From positions 532,408,582 to 532,472,581 of the forward strand of contig NC_066585.1 in assembly GCF_024323335.1 (NCBI RefSeq): a DNA stretch of 64,000 bases. The letters run 5' to 3'. Numbering within the stretch: the first letter of the stretch is position 1; every line of letters begins with the position of its first letter. The notes below the pieces were generated by a model. That model saw only the letters and a list, made by a program, of their open reading frames with translations. It made no database searches and was not told where the DNA came from. A program made the position numbers and the translations under genes. This DNA comes from Lathyrus oleraceus. Lineage: Eukaryota > Streptophyta > Magnoliopsida > Fabales > Fabaceae. Below are positions 20,691-33,200 of this stretch, piece after piece.

Positions 20691-23071
20691 ATGGCATCTT
20701 CATCACAATACAAAATCAAAGCTCACGTCAATGGTGAGACTTATGAATGTGATATGTCTGGCTTCCTATTTAGAAACACCGAATGCACTCGTTTTTGTCT
20801 AAATAGAGGAGCTGACTTCTCTTATCTGAAAAGGAAGATTGAGTCCAAACTAAGACAACCCGTGTCCCAAATTTTTTATCAACAACCTTTTTTTTCAGAA
20901 AATAACTCTGTCAAGTTTTATAAGTCATTGATTCAAAATGACATGGAGACAAAATACATGTTTCGTAACCATGAGTATTCTGGTTACGAATACATAGTGT
21001 TGTACATTGTGTTGGAACAATTTCAACCAGCTCAGAATATTCAGTCACAGGTTATTGATCCTGTGATTGATGACGAACAAGATGTTGAGCACCACGTTGA
21101 AGACGATGTGGTTGATGATGCTGAAGACGTGGTTGATGACTTGGTGAACCGTGATTCTGAAGACGAAGACCAAGTTCAAATACCTATAGCGCAACGCTAC
21201 TCACCGCCTGCGCACTTCACAACCCTTAACTTGGGCGAGGATGAGCCCTCATCAGATATGTTCTACAACCCATATATGAGGTCTGATGAGGACTTAAAGA
21301 AGGGTGACCAATTTCGGACCAAGGAAGAGTGTCTGTTAGCAATAAAGAACTGGCACTTGAAAAACTGTGTTGACTACGATGTTATCAAATCAAATCCGGA
21401 AAGATACGTTATTGTATGCAAAAATCCGGAGTGTGGGTATAGGTTGATGGCATCCTACAAGAAGAAACATAATGCGTGGGTGATAGGGTCCATTTCTCAA
21501 GCTCACATTTGCGTCAACACCAACATGGCACAGGATCATCGCAAACTTAGCCATGATATGATCTGCCATTCCATATTACCTCTAGTTGAGGCTGACCCGT
21601 CACTGAAGGTCAAAACAATTATCTCCCATTGTGTGGCTGTTTTCAAATATACACCGTCATACAGAAAGGCTTGGTTAGCAAAAACCAAGGCAATTGAACT
21701 GGTATACGGTAACTGGGAGGAATCATACAAACAACTACCACGCTACCTGGCTGCACTACGATTGTATTCACCTGGGACGGTTTCTATAATGGAGACCTTG
21801 CCGGCACAATCCCCTGACGGAACTCGTCTAGAAGGTAATGGAATATTCCGTAGACTTTTCTGGGCATTCCGTCCCTGCATCATCGGTTTCACATTCTGCA
21901 AACCACTTGTTCAAGTCGATGGAACTTGACTGTATGGGAAATACAAAGGATCGTTACTGATGGCGGTCGCACAAGATGGAAATTCTAATATTTTCCCAAT
22001 AGCCTTTGCATTGGTAGAAGGAGAAACGGCTGCTGCTTGGAGTTTCTTCCTTAAGAATCTCCGAACGCACGTGACTCCACAAGCTGGCATCTGTGTTATT
22101 TCTGACAGGCACGCTTCAATAGACAGTGCATATAATAATCCAGCAAATGGTTGGCATGACCCCCCGTCTACCCATGTCTACTGCATCAGGCATATTGCTC
22201 AAAATTTTATGCGGGAGTTCAAGGATAACTTCTTGAAGCAACATTTGATAAACGCGGGGTATGCATTAAACCAACCTGGATTCCAATACTACCGCCGGGA
22301 AATAGTGTTTAAGGGAGGTGGATCGATAATATCGACAGAGCGAAGTGGACTAGATCATACGACGATGGGGTAAGGTGGGGCCACATGACAACAAATCTTG
22401 TGGAATCAATGAACGGCGTGTTTAAGGGCATACGTAACCTCCCGATAACCGCATTGGTGAGTGCGACCTATTTTCGGATGGCAACGTTGTTCGTAACAAG
22501 AGGCAGGCGCTGGCATGAAGTGTTGCAGACGAGTCAAGTATATAGTGATGCCTGCATGAAGTTTATGAGGCAGGAATCTGCCAAAGCCAGCAGCCATCGG
22601 GTTACCGAATTCGACCGCCATGGCCACACTTTTAGTGTCAAGGAAACAATTGACCATAACCAAGGGCTGCCCAGACAAGAGTATAGGGTCCTAATACCAG
22701 ACCGTTGGTGCGACTGTGGTCAATTTCAGGCCTATCGTATGCCTTGTTCCCATGTCATTGCAGCGTGTTCACACAGCCACTTCGATGCATTATCGCTAGT
22801 GTCTCCGATCTACAAAGTTGCAACATTGCTCAATGTATACGACAATCCCTTTCCGGTGGTAGCATTGGAGGCGTATTGGCCAGAGTATGACGGGGAAATT
22901 GTTTGGCACAACGAATCGATGCGGCGGAATAAAAGTGGTCGCCCAAATAGCAGGCGCATTAGAACTGAAATGGACGTCGCAGAGAAAATGCAGAGGAAGT
23001 GTAGCATATGTAGACAACTAGGGCATAATAAGAACAAATGTCCATATCGTGGATCTAGTTCCACAACTTAG
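20691..23071 (+). pseudogene. MuDR-type transposase, nearly intact (one nonsense, one frameshift)
   Basis: The gene encodes a Mutator-family transposase of about 790 residues. Domains in order: an N-terminal region starting MASSSQYKIKAHVNGETYEC and an acidic linker; the MuDR DNA-binding domain (FRTKEECLLAIKNWHLK, CKNPECGYRL); the MULE catalytic domain (DGT, then LYGKYKGSLLMAVAQDGN, then CVISDRHASI); a SWIM zinc finger (CDCGQFQAYRMPCSHVIAAC); and a C-terminal CCHC knuckle (CSICRQLGHNKNKC). The stop at 21927-21929 (TGA, probably from a Trp codon) interrupts the catalytic block. A shift of frame lies near 22318 before the GRWIDNIDRAKW block. The final stop is at 23071. It cuts and joins DNA in the nucleus; this copy is inactive unless the lesions are bypassed. 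Confidence 0.92.
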
Positions 23072-23316
23072 TTTTCATATTCATAAATCTGTGTACCAAT
23101 GCTATTTATCATTAAAGTTTACTTTTTATTCCAAATAGAAGATGACACTTGAACAACAAACACAAACATCTAACATTACAACACCAATTACTAAAACAAA
23201 AACAAATACTGGAACAAAAACAAGTACTAAAACAAGAACAAGTACTAGAACAATAACAAATACAACAACAACATGACAAACAACCATTAAAATCTAAGAA
23301 ATTACAACAGTTAACA
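23072..23316. other. MULE 3' region with an AACAA-type simple repeat
   Basis: The region is rich in ACAAAAACAAGTACTAAAACA-like repeats at 23155-23290 and is probably the transposase 3' untranslated region. No other feature was seen. Confidence 0.5.
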
Positions 23317-23634
23317 ATATATATCTTGTAAATAATTTTATTTATATATATATGTTAATATAAATTAATATAATTTATAAAAAATATAAATTCATAAACT
23401 AAAAAAAATTTTAAAAAAAACATATTTAGAAAAAAAAAAAAAAAACATATTTTAAAAAAAAAAAAAAAAAAAAACATATTTTAAAAAAAAAAAAAAAATT
23501 TAAGGGTAGGCGCCACTCCCAGTGGCGCCTACGTACAAAATTAGGGCAAAAATTGTCCATTTTTGTAATTTTTTTGAAAAAATGGGTATTTTTAAATTTT
23601 TTTTAAAAAATCTGGTTATTAAAAAAAAAAATTC
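23317..23634 (-). repeat. Right terminal inverted repeat of the MULE
   Basis: Reverse complement of the left repeat, ending TCTGGTTATT, then A10, then ATTC at 23634. It includes one GGCGCC hairpin block at 23505-23535. Confidence 0.85.
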
Positions 23635-23663
23635 TAATTAAAAGATTAAAAATTTCGTTGTAG

Positions 23664-23778
23664 TTATAAATATATAACTACAACGAAATATACATTGTTT
23701 TTAAAATATCCGTGTAAAATTATTTTACACATTGATGACACATCTCCGATTTTTTGTTAATTAAAAGATTAAAAATTT
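23664..23778. repeat. 115-bp perfect direct repeat, right of the MULE
   Basis: Identical by eye to 19462-19576. Here it is preceded by CGTTGTAG, which with the start of the repeat forms a 16-bp-arm inverted repeat around TATAAATATATA (23651-23689). Confidence 0.9.
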
Positions 23779-23814
23779 AATTAAATAAAAAAAAGACTAA
23801 AACCCATGTTTTAT

Positions 23815-23965
<151 letters not shown>

Positions 23966-26027
23966 AAGTATCTCACACTCTTGTGGCGATTCAACAACGT
24001 ATAATTTGATATATAGTCATTCATACCACAGTTGGTCGACATAATACGGGTTTGATTACTTGCTAGGATTAGAAGAAAAACATAAATGCATTGACTTTGA
24101 TACAATATAATTCTCACTTTCTTTGGTTTCATATTGATAATTCTCTTTCAACAAGATTGAATAGTAGTTTTAAACGTCTCAAATACTCTTGAAATTTTTG
24201 ATATAGAATTAACAATAAATACAATATAATTACTCTAACAAAGCTAATTTCTCAATCCTTCTTAATATTACTCTATGAATTTATGATATATTGGGATATA
24301 CATGGCATATAGTATACTAGAGTTTTATCGCATTTTATTTTAGTATGTTATATCGTATTTCACCCACTAAATGCACAAGACAATGTTCTATAAATTTCAT
24401 TGGATAAAATTATATATAATATGAAAGATGGCGGGATCTCTTCCAATTTAAGTACATGTATTGAATTCGAATCCAATCCAAGAAATGCAATAGAGTTATA
24501 TTTCCTAAGAAAAAATATCAATCTACTATAGTCCTACAAAAGATTAATCTCGACAAGTCGCACACAATGAATATCCAATTTATATAAAAAAAAAATTAAA
24601 TACGATAAAAAGAAAAGAAAATAAGTATTCATCAAATTATTTTTTTTCCAAAATATAAATATTTTTTTTCCAAAATATAAATATTTTTTTAACACAAAAA
24701 TAAAATTTTTAATTTAATGAATTACATATATTTTTACACATTTACATTATATATGAGTAATAAATTTATAAAAAATAATAATATTGATTAATACTAAAAT
24801 AGAAAAATTATCAATTATATGTATTATATGATTAAACAAATATTATTGAATGGATGTTATTATTATATATATTTTAAATTATTTTTTGTCTAGAGTACTC
24901 ATTTGTTTTTTATTATGATTTGGGAGGATTAGTTTTTAGAGTAAAAATTGATTTTAGTTTATAATAAGAAAAATTATGAGACTTAATGTAATTTATAAAA
25001 AAAAGTAAAATCAATCATTTTATCAAAAATAAATTCAAACGACTTTGTTTTTATTTCGACAATATTGTCCTTAAAAGCATACAACATTTTAGAAAAGAAA
25101 AAGAAAAATAAAGAAGAGAAAATACAAGTTTCGAATGTATTTTTTTTATTAAAAGACATTCAAACATGAAAGAACTCATGGAAAAAAGTGGGAAACCCAC
25201 TAAAAACTATTTCTTTTCAAAGAAATAGATGATTAACAAACAAATAGATAATAATAGTCTTTATTGTATGATAGTTAATAATTATATAATATGTGATTGA
25301 TTTTTTATCTTGTTTTTATTTATTAACTCTTCTTTTACAATTTTAAAAATATAAATGCATAAAAGTGTTATTTTTTAGTTGAAAATGTAATATTTTTATT
25401 TAATTAAATTCAAAAAATCATTTGATTGTTACTTAATATATTTTTTATTTTAATTCTCTTTATTTTGATATTTTTTAGTTTTGTTGATTTTAATGAAATT
25501 CACATTTTTATTCTTTTTTTATATTTAATGAAATGGCATCTGTATCATTTTATAAATACACATATTTTTGATATAGTTACTTTTTTCGTTTTATTCTCTT
25601 TGCACTTTCTTTCTTTACGATCAGGTTGATTACAATTTATCTTCAACTACCAACTCATATTCTAAACGATGTGCATAAGTCATAATAAGTCATAAGAGGA
25701 ACACATTCAAAGTGGTTCATTAGGGATATAGAATATGGATAGGCTACTAATTAACTTTCAAAATATACCGGTATCCTACACCAACATTTTGGTGTGGGTA
25801 AAATTTTAATATTTATGCAAAGAGGAGGGTGTTCAAAAAAGAATCAATCAAATAAAAAATTGTTTAATCGAATTGAACTACATTAAAAATTATAAAAATC
25901 CGTATTTGATTTGGATGAGTTTAATTCATTTTTTAATAGAACCACACGGTTCGATTCAGTTTAATTTGATCTGTAGTTTATATTTTACAAATCGAATCGA
26001 AACAAACTGAATAGTAATATATTTACA

Positions 26028-26030
<3 letters not shown>
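23966..26030. other. AT-rich intergenic stretch
   Basis: No gene was recognised. Phrases of the type AACCACACGGTTCGATTCAG near 25940, with AATCGAATCGAAACAAACTG at about 25987, resemble those at 55330-55470 and mark a shared diverged repeat. A 22-bp duplication (TTTTTTTTCCAAAATATAAATA) occurs at 24642-24685. Confidence 0.5.

Positions 26031-26115
<85 letters not shown>
26031..26115. repeat. (TA)n microsatellite left of a MITE
   Basis: About 85 bp of TA, ending just before the inverted-repeat element at 26123. Confidence 0.95.
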
Positions 26116-26118
<3 letters not shown>

Positions 26119-26122
26119 GAAA

Positions 26123-26274
26123 TACATTGACAGTGTAAAAGGATTTTACACCGTCAGTTAATCATAGACGTCAGATATTAAAAGAAATTTGACTTTTATT
26201 TTAATTTATAAAGTAATACAAACGGATGATGGTGATGAATCGACGGTGTAAACTTTTTACATTGACAGTGTATA
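26123..26274. mobile_element. Small inverted-repeat element (MITE), copy 1, about 152 bp
   Basis: The ends are TACATTGACAGTGTAAAA on the left and TTTACATTGACAGTGTA on the right, imperfect inverted repeats of about 35 bp with inner TTTACACCGTC on both strands. It is bordered by TA at both ends. A second copy lies at 53726-53874, sharing the internal phrase GATGGTGATGAATCGAC. A possible truncated right end (TTTACACTGAAAAATGCATA) is near 38678. Confidence 0.8.
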
Positions 26275-26352
26275 GTAATCTCTCTCTCTCTCGTCTCCTC
26301 TCTCCCTCCTCTCTCCTCTCCTCTCTCTCTCTCTCTCTCTCGCTCTCTCTCT

Positions 26353-26383
<31 letters not shown>

Positions 26384-26402
26384 GCTCTCCTCTCTCTCTC
26401 TC

Positions 26403-26495
<93 letters not shown>

Positions 26496-26505
26496 CTCTC
26501 GCTCT

Positions 26506-26553
<48 letters not shown>

Positions 26554-26560
26554 ATATATA
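26275..26560. repeat. (TC)n microsatellite, about 280 bp
   Basis: Pure CT/TC runs with scattered single-base interruptions (TCGTC, CTCC, GCTC). It begins within a few bases of the MITE right end and passes into (TA)n at 26551. Long Ser/Leu or Arg/Glu frames through it are artefacts. Confidence 0.97.
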
Positions 26561-26574
26561 TATATATATATATA

Positions 26575-26651
<77 letters not shown>
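26551..26651. repeat. (TA)n microsatellite
   Basis: A TA run directly following (TC)n. Another interrupted TA cluster lies at 26870-26985. Confidence 0.95.
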
Positions 26652-26656
<5 letters not shown>

Positions 26657-26884
26657 AATTGACAAGCACTATGTACAAATTTTATTGTATTCTTTTTATA
26701 ATATTTATTTTAATTATATATCAAGAAATATATATATTATTTATTTATAAATACTATTATTTTTATTTAAAATAAAATTATTATATATTTACTTTTGTTT
26801 TATTTGTAATTTGTTGACATTGTTAGGATAAAATTAAAAAATGTTTAATTTACATTACTTATTCCTTTATATATATATATATAT

Positions 26885-26918
<34 letters not shown>

Positions 26919-27240
26919 ATATCTTATATATATTATATATATATATATATATATATCTTATATATTATATATATATATATATATATCAAAAATAAATTAT
27001 AGTGTTACCATTCTAGCATAGTTACATGCATGCACTTGTTTAGGGTGCAATTTCATGTATATTGTCCTTTAAACATACCATAAAATTGGAAGACCTAATT
27101 CATACTATATGCTAATGTATGAATGAATAAACACAAAATTATATTGTCATCTATATATATGTATGTATAGTTAAATACAATTAAAAAAACGAACAAATCG
27201 AACCAACCTAAATCGTATAGGTTTGGTTTGGTTTTATTTC
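26652..27240. other. AT-rich spacer
   Basis: No gene was recognised. It includes the (TA)n cluster noted above and a phrase of the type TTTGGTTTGGTTTTATTTCAAAAAGTCAA near 27225, similar to one near 56050. Confidence 0.5.
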
Positions 27241-27259
27241 AAAAAGTCAACTGAGGTAT

Positions 27260-28000
27260 TTGAAGGCTATAAAAGAGAGAAGCCCCATAAAAGCTTTGAA
27301 AATGTTCATAAGAAGTCGAGGTATTTCAGTTGAAAAATCTCCAAGCTCTTCAACTAGTTCATGCAATGAGGCTTCTGGGAACTATTGTGTTGTGTTGGTT
27401 CAACAACTCAAAATGAAGTTTTTCGATGTGGATCTATTTTAGACCATTGAATACGGCCAAGTTATTGTCTATGATATCAAGACTTTATTGAAACAACCTA
27501 ACAATCAGGTCTACATGATTCCATTATCAGTTTTATCCTTGAGTTTGAGTCATTCCTTGATCAAACTACTCGGACCATTAGGATGAAGAAAGAGTTTGCC
27601 AACAATCTCAAATGAGAGACTTATGTCATGTCTCAGCAATGGGCCTTAGTTACTCAATCTCAAGGCCGAGTTAATGAATTTGAGGCACGTGCCAAAGAAG
27701 GGAAGGATCAGGTAGCCATTTGCACTAAAAATATTTGAAACAGGACGAAGCAGGTGGATGAGCTACAACGAAAGATTGAGGAAGTGAAACAAAATAAAAC
27801 TAAGATTGAAACCTCAAGATTGGCTCCTATAGAAGAAAATTTGGTTTAAAAAATCACCCTTGGTCTTCAATATGTTGAAGCCACTTATGCGTTGGATGAG
27901 GAAGTTCAAAAACTAAAGACCGAAGATTCAACAAACAACACCAAAATAAGATTTGCAAAGCAACATCTTGAAATAATTAAGGTTAAATTTCCACTTTAAG
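27260..28000 (+). pseudogene. Decayed C-terminal coiled-coil gene segment (probably PMD-type antisense ORF)
   Basis: Plus-strand reading gives a polar, heptad-rich protein in pieces: a Ser-rich start (VEKSPSSSTSSCNEASGN), then RTIRMKKEFANNL, QQWALVTQSQGRVNEFEAR, KQVDELQRKIEEVKQNK and LDEEVQKLKTEDSTNNTK, with at least three in-frame stops. It ends at a stop near 27998. It faces a minus-strand pol tail to tail, the same layout as the PMD gene at 71-17949 would have with its own pol. That context and the coiled-coil style suggest the C-terminal end of a PMD-type extra ORF. The diagnostic PMD block itself is not present, so this is an inference. Confidence 0.45.
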
Positions 28001-28129
28001 TTTTTGATTTGGATTTCCTATTGTATTGTGAATGACAATTTCCCATTTGGCACCTTTCAATTATAATTTGATTTTGACATCTTTATTTCATATGTATTAT
28101 TCTTCCACTATTTGAATTTTCTACAGCAT

Positions 28130-30233
28130 AGGCTTATACTTTTTCAAGTACTTACCATTTATTCTTAGAATTTGACCTTTAGGGACCAACTCTTCAATTT
28201 CATAGGCATTATTTGAAGATACTTGTCTAATTCGAAACGAGTCTTCCCAATTTGGTGATCGTTCACCTAAAGTCCTATATTTTTGATCCACGGGTAAAAT
28301 AACTTTCCAAATGTAATCACCCGTTGTAAAAGTTTTCGACTTAACTTTCCTATTGTAAGCCTTATCTATTCATTATTTTGGTCTTATGAGAATGTTCAGA
28401 GAGGCTAATATTCCATCATCTAAATCAACTAATTCGTCCAACATCATATTCCAATAATGGTCAAAAGGAAGTTCAACTTATCTTTGAATTCTAGTTGATT
28501 GTAAAAAAAAAATCGACAGGAAAAACTGCATCATAACCAGATGTTAGTCGAAATGGAGTAGATTTAGTTGCCTCTTTGGGGGAATTTCGACAAGCTCATA
28601 ATATTTGGTCTAAAGTCTTATGGAAATTTATTGGCTTCTAACCCACGTGTCTTTTAATTATGCTTATTATAATTTTGTTGGCTTCTTTGACTTGGCCATT
28701 TTCCTTAGCATAATAGGGGGTAGATGTTAATAGTTTAATTCCTGAGTCTGAAGAAAATCCAACCATCTTCCGACTAGTAAAAATGGTATCTTGTTCAGTG
28801 GTCAAGGTTTTAGGTATTCCAAACATATAAATAATGTGACTTTGAATTAAGTTAATTACTACTTCGTGATCAACCTTGATTAAAAGAACAACCTCTACCC
28901 ACTTGGTAAAATAATCAATACCAACCAAAATGTACATATGACTTTTGGATGATGCAGGTCGAATTTCACCAATTAAATCTAAAGGCCAACGTCTAATGGA
29001 TCAAGGCTTGACAATTGAGTGAAACTCACTTGTAGGAACATGTTAAATACCTTCATGTTTCTGACATTTCTGGAAACCTTTGGAGATTCCAATACCGTCT
29101 TTCAGCATATTTGACCAATACAATCCTTGTCGAAATAAAAGCCACTTCATCTTGTGACCTTCTTGATGAGCATCACATGATCCACTATGGGCATAAAAAA
29201 TTTCCAGATAAGTTTCTTTCTCATTAAGGCATTTCAGTAAGATTCCCTTAAGAGTCTTTTTAAACAACTCATTCTCAATAATAACATAACTTAAAGTCTT
29301 GTATTTTATTTTTCAATATGTTATTCCTGATGGATTTTCCAAAAAATCAACATTTGATTTTTGCGAATCATTATTAGACAGATTGTCAATGGCAAAAATT
29401 TTAAAATTTTCCGACATAATTTTTTAATCCTTCCAACCCATTTACCCCACCAGTTTTGACTTTGAAAATTCTAAGGGGAAAGGATTGGTCGAAATTATCT
29501 TTTCCTTTACTTTAATTAACTCTGCTAATTTCTCCTTAGAAACTCTATATCCTGAAGCAATTTGTGCAAAATCATTAGCTTCTTGGTTTTGACTTGAGGG
29601 ACTTGTTTAATGTTGACTTCATCAAATCTTCTTAACAACGAATTAACCTTCACAAAGTACATCAATAGATTCACCTTGATGCACTTTTATCTTTCATAAG
29701 TTGCTCCACAGCCAACTCTGAGCTACCTCTAATTTCGACTCCTTTTACCCCTAAGTATAAAAGAATCTTAAGGTCTGCAATTAAGGCTTCATACTCAACT
29801 TCATTATTGGAGCAACAACCTTTAATTTTAATTTTGAACTTCGTTTGAATTTATTTAGGGGAAATTATCAAAATTCCAATATTAGTTCCATTTTTATGTC
29901 TGGAACCATCGAAGTATAATTTATGAGGTTTTATACCAACAAAGCCTTGTGTTATTTTGATTATTGCATGATCAATAATAAAATCAGCAACAACTTGTCC
30001 TTTCATAACCCTTAAAGGCGCATAAGTTAGAGAATATTTAGTTAAAGTCAAACCTCATTTCCCAATCCGATTGTGTAAAATAGGTTTTGAGAGCATATGC
30101 TTAATAACATCAAAATGGGATTAAACAAAAATATTTGTAGGCTTTATATAATATTTCAATTTAGTACATGAGAAATACAAACATAGACACAACTTTTTTA
30201 CTCGACTGAGGTAATAAATGACTCTTTCGACAC
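28130..30233 (-). pseudogene. Decayed Tat-lineage pol: RNase H and integrase
   Basis: From 30233 downward on the minus strand: the RT/RNase H connection (ERVIYYLSRV, LCLCLYFSCTKLKYYIKP, HVIKHMLSKPILHNRIG-like), a plant RNase H start (LTYAPLRVMKGQVVADFI, HKLYFDGSRHKNGTNIG), the integrase zinc region (CDAHQEGHKMKWLLFRQGLY, CQKHEGI) and the integrase core (VGIDYFTKWVEVV, IYMFGIPKTLTTEQ, LLTSTPYYAKENGQVKEANK). Many stops and frameshifts are present. The 5' part (gag, protease, RT) is missing because an Ogre LTR begins at 30234. Codon style and TCGA-rich text match the outer element of the 1-19119 stack. Confidence 0.8.
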
Positions 30234-33200
30234 TTTCATACCCCAAAATTATCCTACTTTAATTTGCACTTTGCATTCTTTAGTTCATGTTCATCTGCAT
30301 CAACATGACCATTTCATAAACTTTCATCAATCAAGGTCATTCATATGCATGTAGTTAAATGGTCAAAAGTTTTACTCTTTTGTGTTTTGCTTAAGTCCTT
30401 CATTGGCATTAATTCATTGACCCTTATTTTCTTTTTCTTTTTTTAAATAATAACTCATTGGCTTGGGCTTAGAGGTAAAAGTCAAGAGGGTGGACTATTT
30501 GATATTGTTTTTTAGTAATCCATTGCATTTTGCTTTGTTCTTTTATTTGAAACTTGTTTTAATTTGACTTCTACTTGATTTAATAATAATGAAATGTACT
30601 ATGATTCATATTATAAAAGGATCAATGCCAAGTTAAAATAAGTTACTTTTACATCATATTGATCAAAAATATAAAACACAAAAAAAGAACATTTTCTCAT
30701 AAACATATATTACATCATCTTTTGAAAAGTACAAATACACAAAGAAGTTTGATTTTACATTTTTTACATGGTATAAAACAACAACAAAAAAGAGAGAAAA
30801 AAAAAAGGGACTCCAAGTTGGCCCACACAGTTTCCTTCAACATGTTAACATTTTCACCTTACTGCAACATCCATAATCATGCGCCATCTATTATCTTCGT
30901 ACCATCACAACACAGTCCAGGTACCCCGCATTACATGATCCAAATGAGTCAAACAAAACCAACATGGAATTGATGAAGTGAAAGGCATCACACAATATCA
31001 TCATCAATACATATCCATCATAATTCATCCAAACAAAAATGAAGAATGCAATAGGATCGTAAACATCATCATATCATAAGCAACATGACATCAAAAGAAG
31101 AAAATCAAATGGAATCATTCACATAAGTAAGCTGGAATGCATCAACAACCATACCATACATGATCATAGGGCAAGAAGTTGGGACCACCACTAGTCACAT
31201 TTACACATACATTTATACATCATTTTGGAAATCATCAAGAGCAAAAGAAAAATTCATTCAAAATAATCCACACAATCTTTCAAATAAGGATCCTTTCCAC
31301 AAAATCAGGAAGAGATATTCTCACCTTCCACCTCTCAATTCCAGCTCACCATAATCACTCACAATTTCTCTCCATCACACGCTTGATTAACCAAAATCAG
31401 AAAATATCTAAAGTCACACGATTTCCATCATACCTTCACATGCTTGATCCTTTTCTTACACACGTATTTCACCAATCCAAACCCCCACTAATTCCCCTAT
31501 AAAACAGTGCCTCTCCTTCACTCATTTTGATGAACAAAAAAACACTAAAACTCTGCAGAATTCAAAACTGACCCCTCACTCAAAGCTCATACTCTAAGAA
31601 AGGCTCTCTAAACTTCATATTGAAGTTTGATTAGGGCTGAGCTAAGACCCCTCATTTCATAAAAAAAGTCAATATTTAAACACATAACATTCAGAAGAGA
31701 GTAGAAGAAGGAGTCAAGGCGAGCAGGAAATAAAGAAGAACGAGGATATAAAGAATTTACGTACCTGAGGTATTTCTTGCACCAGAGTTTCTCGCCGGAT
31801 TTTAAGTCTTCGACAAGGTCGTTTTTTGTTACACTTCTCGTCATTTTTGCCTTTTTTTGATGATGTTTGTGTGAATGGCTGATTTCCCATTTGATATTGT
31901 TGATTTGGTGTTGTTTGAACAAGTTAGGATTTGTGTCATGTGAACCCCGATCTATGAGTTTGGTTGGTTACTTTTGAAAACGGTTGGTAGATTCTTGTTT
32001 AACCTTGGTTGTTTAGGTGGGGTTTTAATTTTTTGAAGTTTTGGGTAAGAGGACGGTGACGCCTCTGCGATGTTCTCCATCGTTGTCGTCCTGTTCTTGA
32101 GGTGCCTCCTTGGAAGATTTTGTTTTTCTATGGTTTTTGTTTTTAGTTGTGTTTATCTGGGTTTGTGTGTGTAGAGAGAGAGAGAAGAGAGAAAAGGAGT
32201 TTATGGACTGAGGGTGTTTGGTTTATGAGGTGGAGTCTCTTTTGAGATTCCTTCAAAACCATCATCAGTCGTCCCTCCTTGGTGGATGTGTGGCCTGGAT
32301 GACGGCTCCCCTTCTAGCCATTTATGCATTATTTTGGTTGCAGGTTGTTTTCCCCTTAGTAGTTCCCTACACGTGCTCCTAGGGTATTCATAGTGTACTT
32401 TCACCATTACCCCTTTGATCATGTGAGTCTGACCTAGTATTCTGATCATACGAGGGAGGTTGATTCAATGGAGTTGACTCCCTCTTTCCCCCCTTCAGCG
32501 GATCTAGCGCCCATGGGCCTTTATGGATCCTCTTGGCCCTATTTCAATTAGCACACCCCATCTATTTTGCTTTTTATCCATTCAATTTTCTATTTTATTC
32601 TATTATCATTTATTATCTTTTGTTACTATTATTTTGAGTAATTAATTACGATTGATTTTTAATTATTTAATTAGGATAATTAAATTTTAATTAATTTAAT
32701 CAAATAATGAGATTAACTTTTCACTAGTTAATTAAAATAATTAAAACTAATAAACCTAAATACTTAATCAAAATACAATTTAATTAATTATTTGTCTTGT
32801 TTAATTATCATGATCATGCATCTCATTCTTGCTTAGAATCATATTTGTTTTGTTATTATATTTTGATTTTTTATTATTTGTTTAATTAGAAATTAAAATG
32901 AATGATAATGTTAATATAAAAATGATTTTTTCTTAAAAAAAAATCTTAGTCCAACGTCAAATGGACTTTTCTCAAAACCTTGGTCCAACGCCAAGTGAAT
33001 TTCCTCAAATTGTACCTGCGTTCTGTTTCAAGCGCAAATTAAAACCTCGATTGACATCGAATATCTTATTCAAATCAAATTAAAATACTTAATCATTTAT
33101 TAAACACCATTTCAATTAGAGATGAAAAGGAGATGGTCTCGAGCCTTCGATTCCTCTCCTTAATTGTTTAGGTACGAGTTTTGTTACTCAACTAGTCAAA

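Noticed and set aside
26196..26678. Long Arg/Glu and Ser/Leu reading frames (26196-26678 minus, 26226-26654 plus)
   Set aside because: They are translations of (TC)n and (TA)n microsatellites.
31608..31922. 104-residue minus-strand frame in the Ogre LTR
   Set aside because: LTR sequence without a recognisable domain or a counterpart in the other Ogre LTR.
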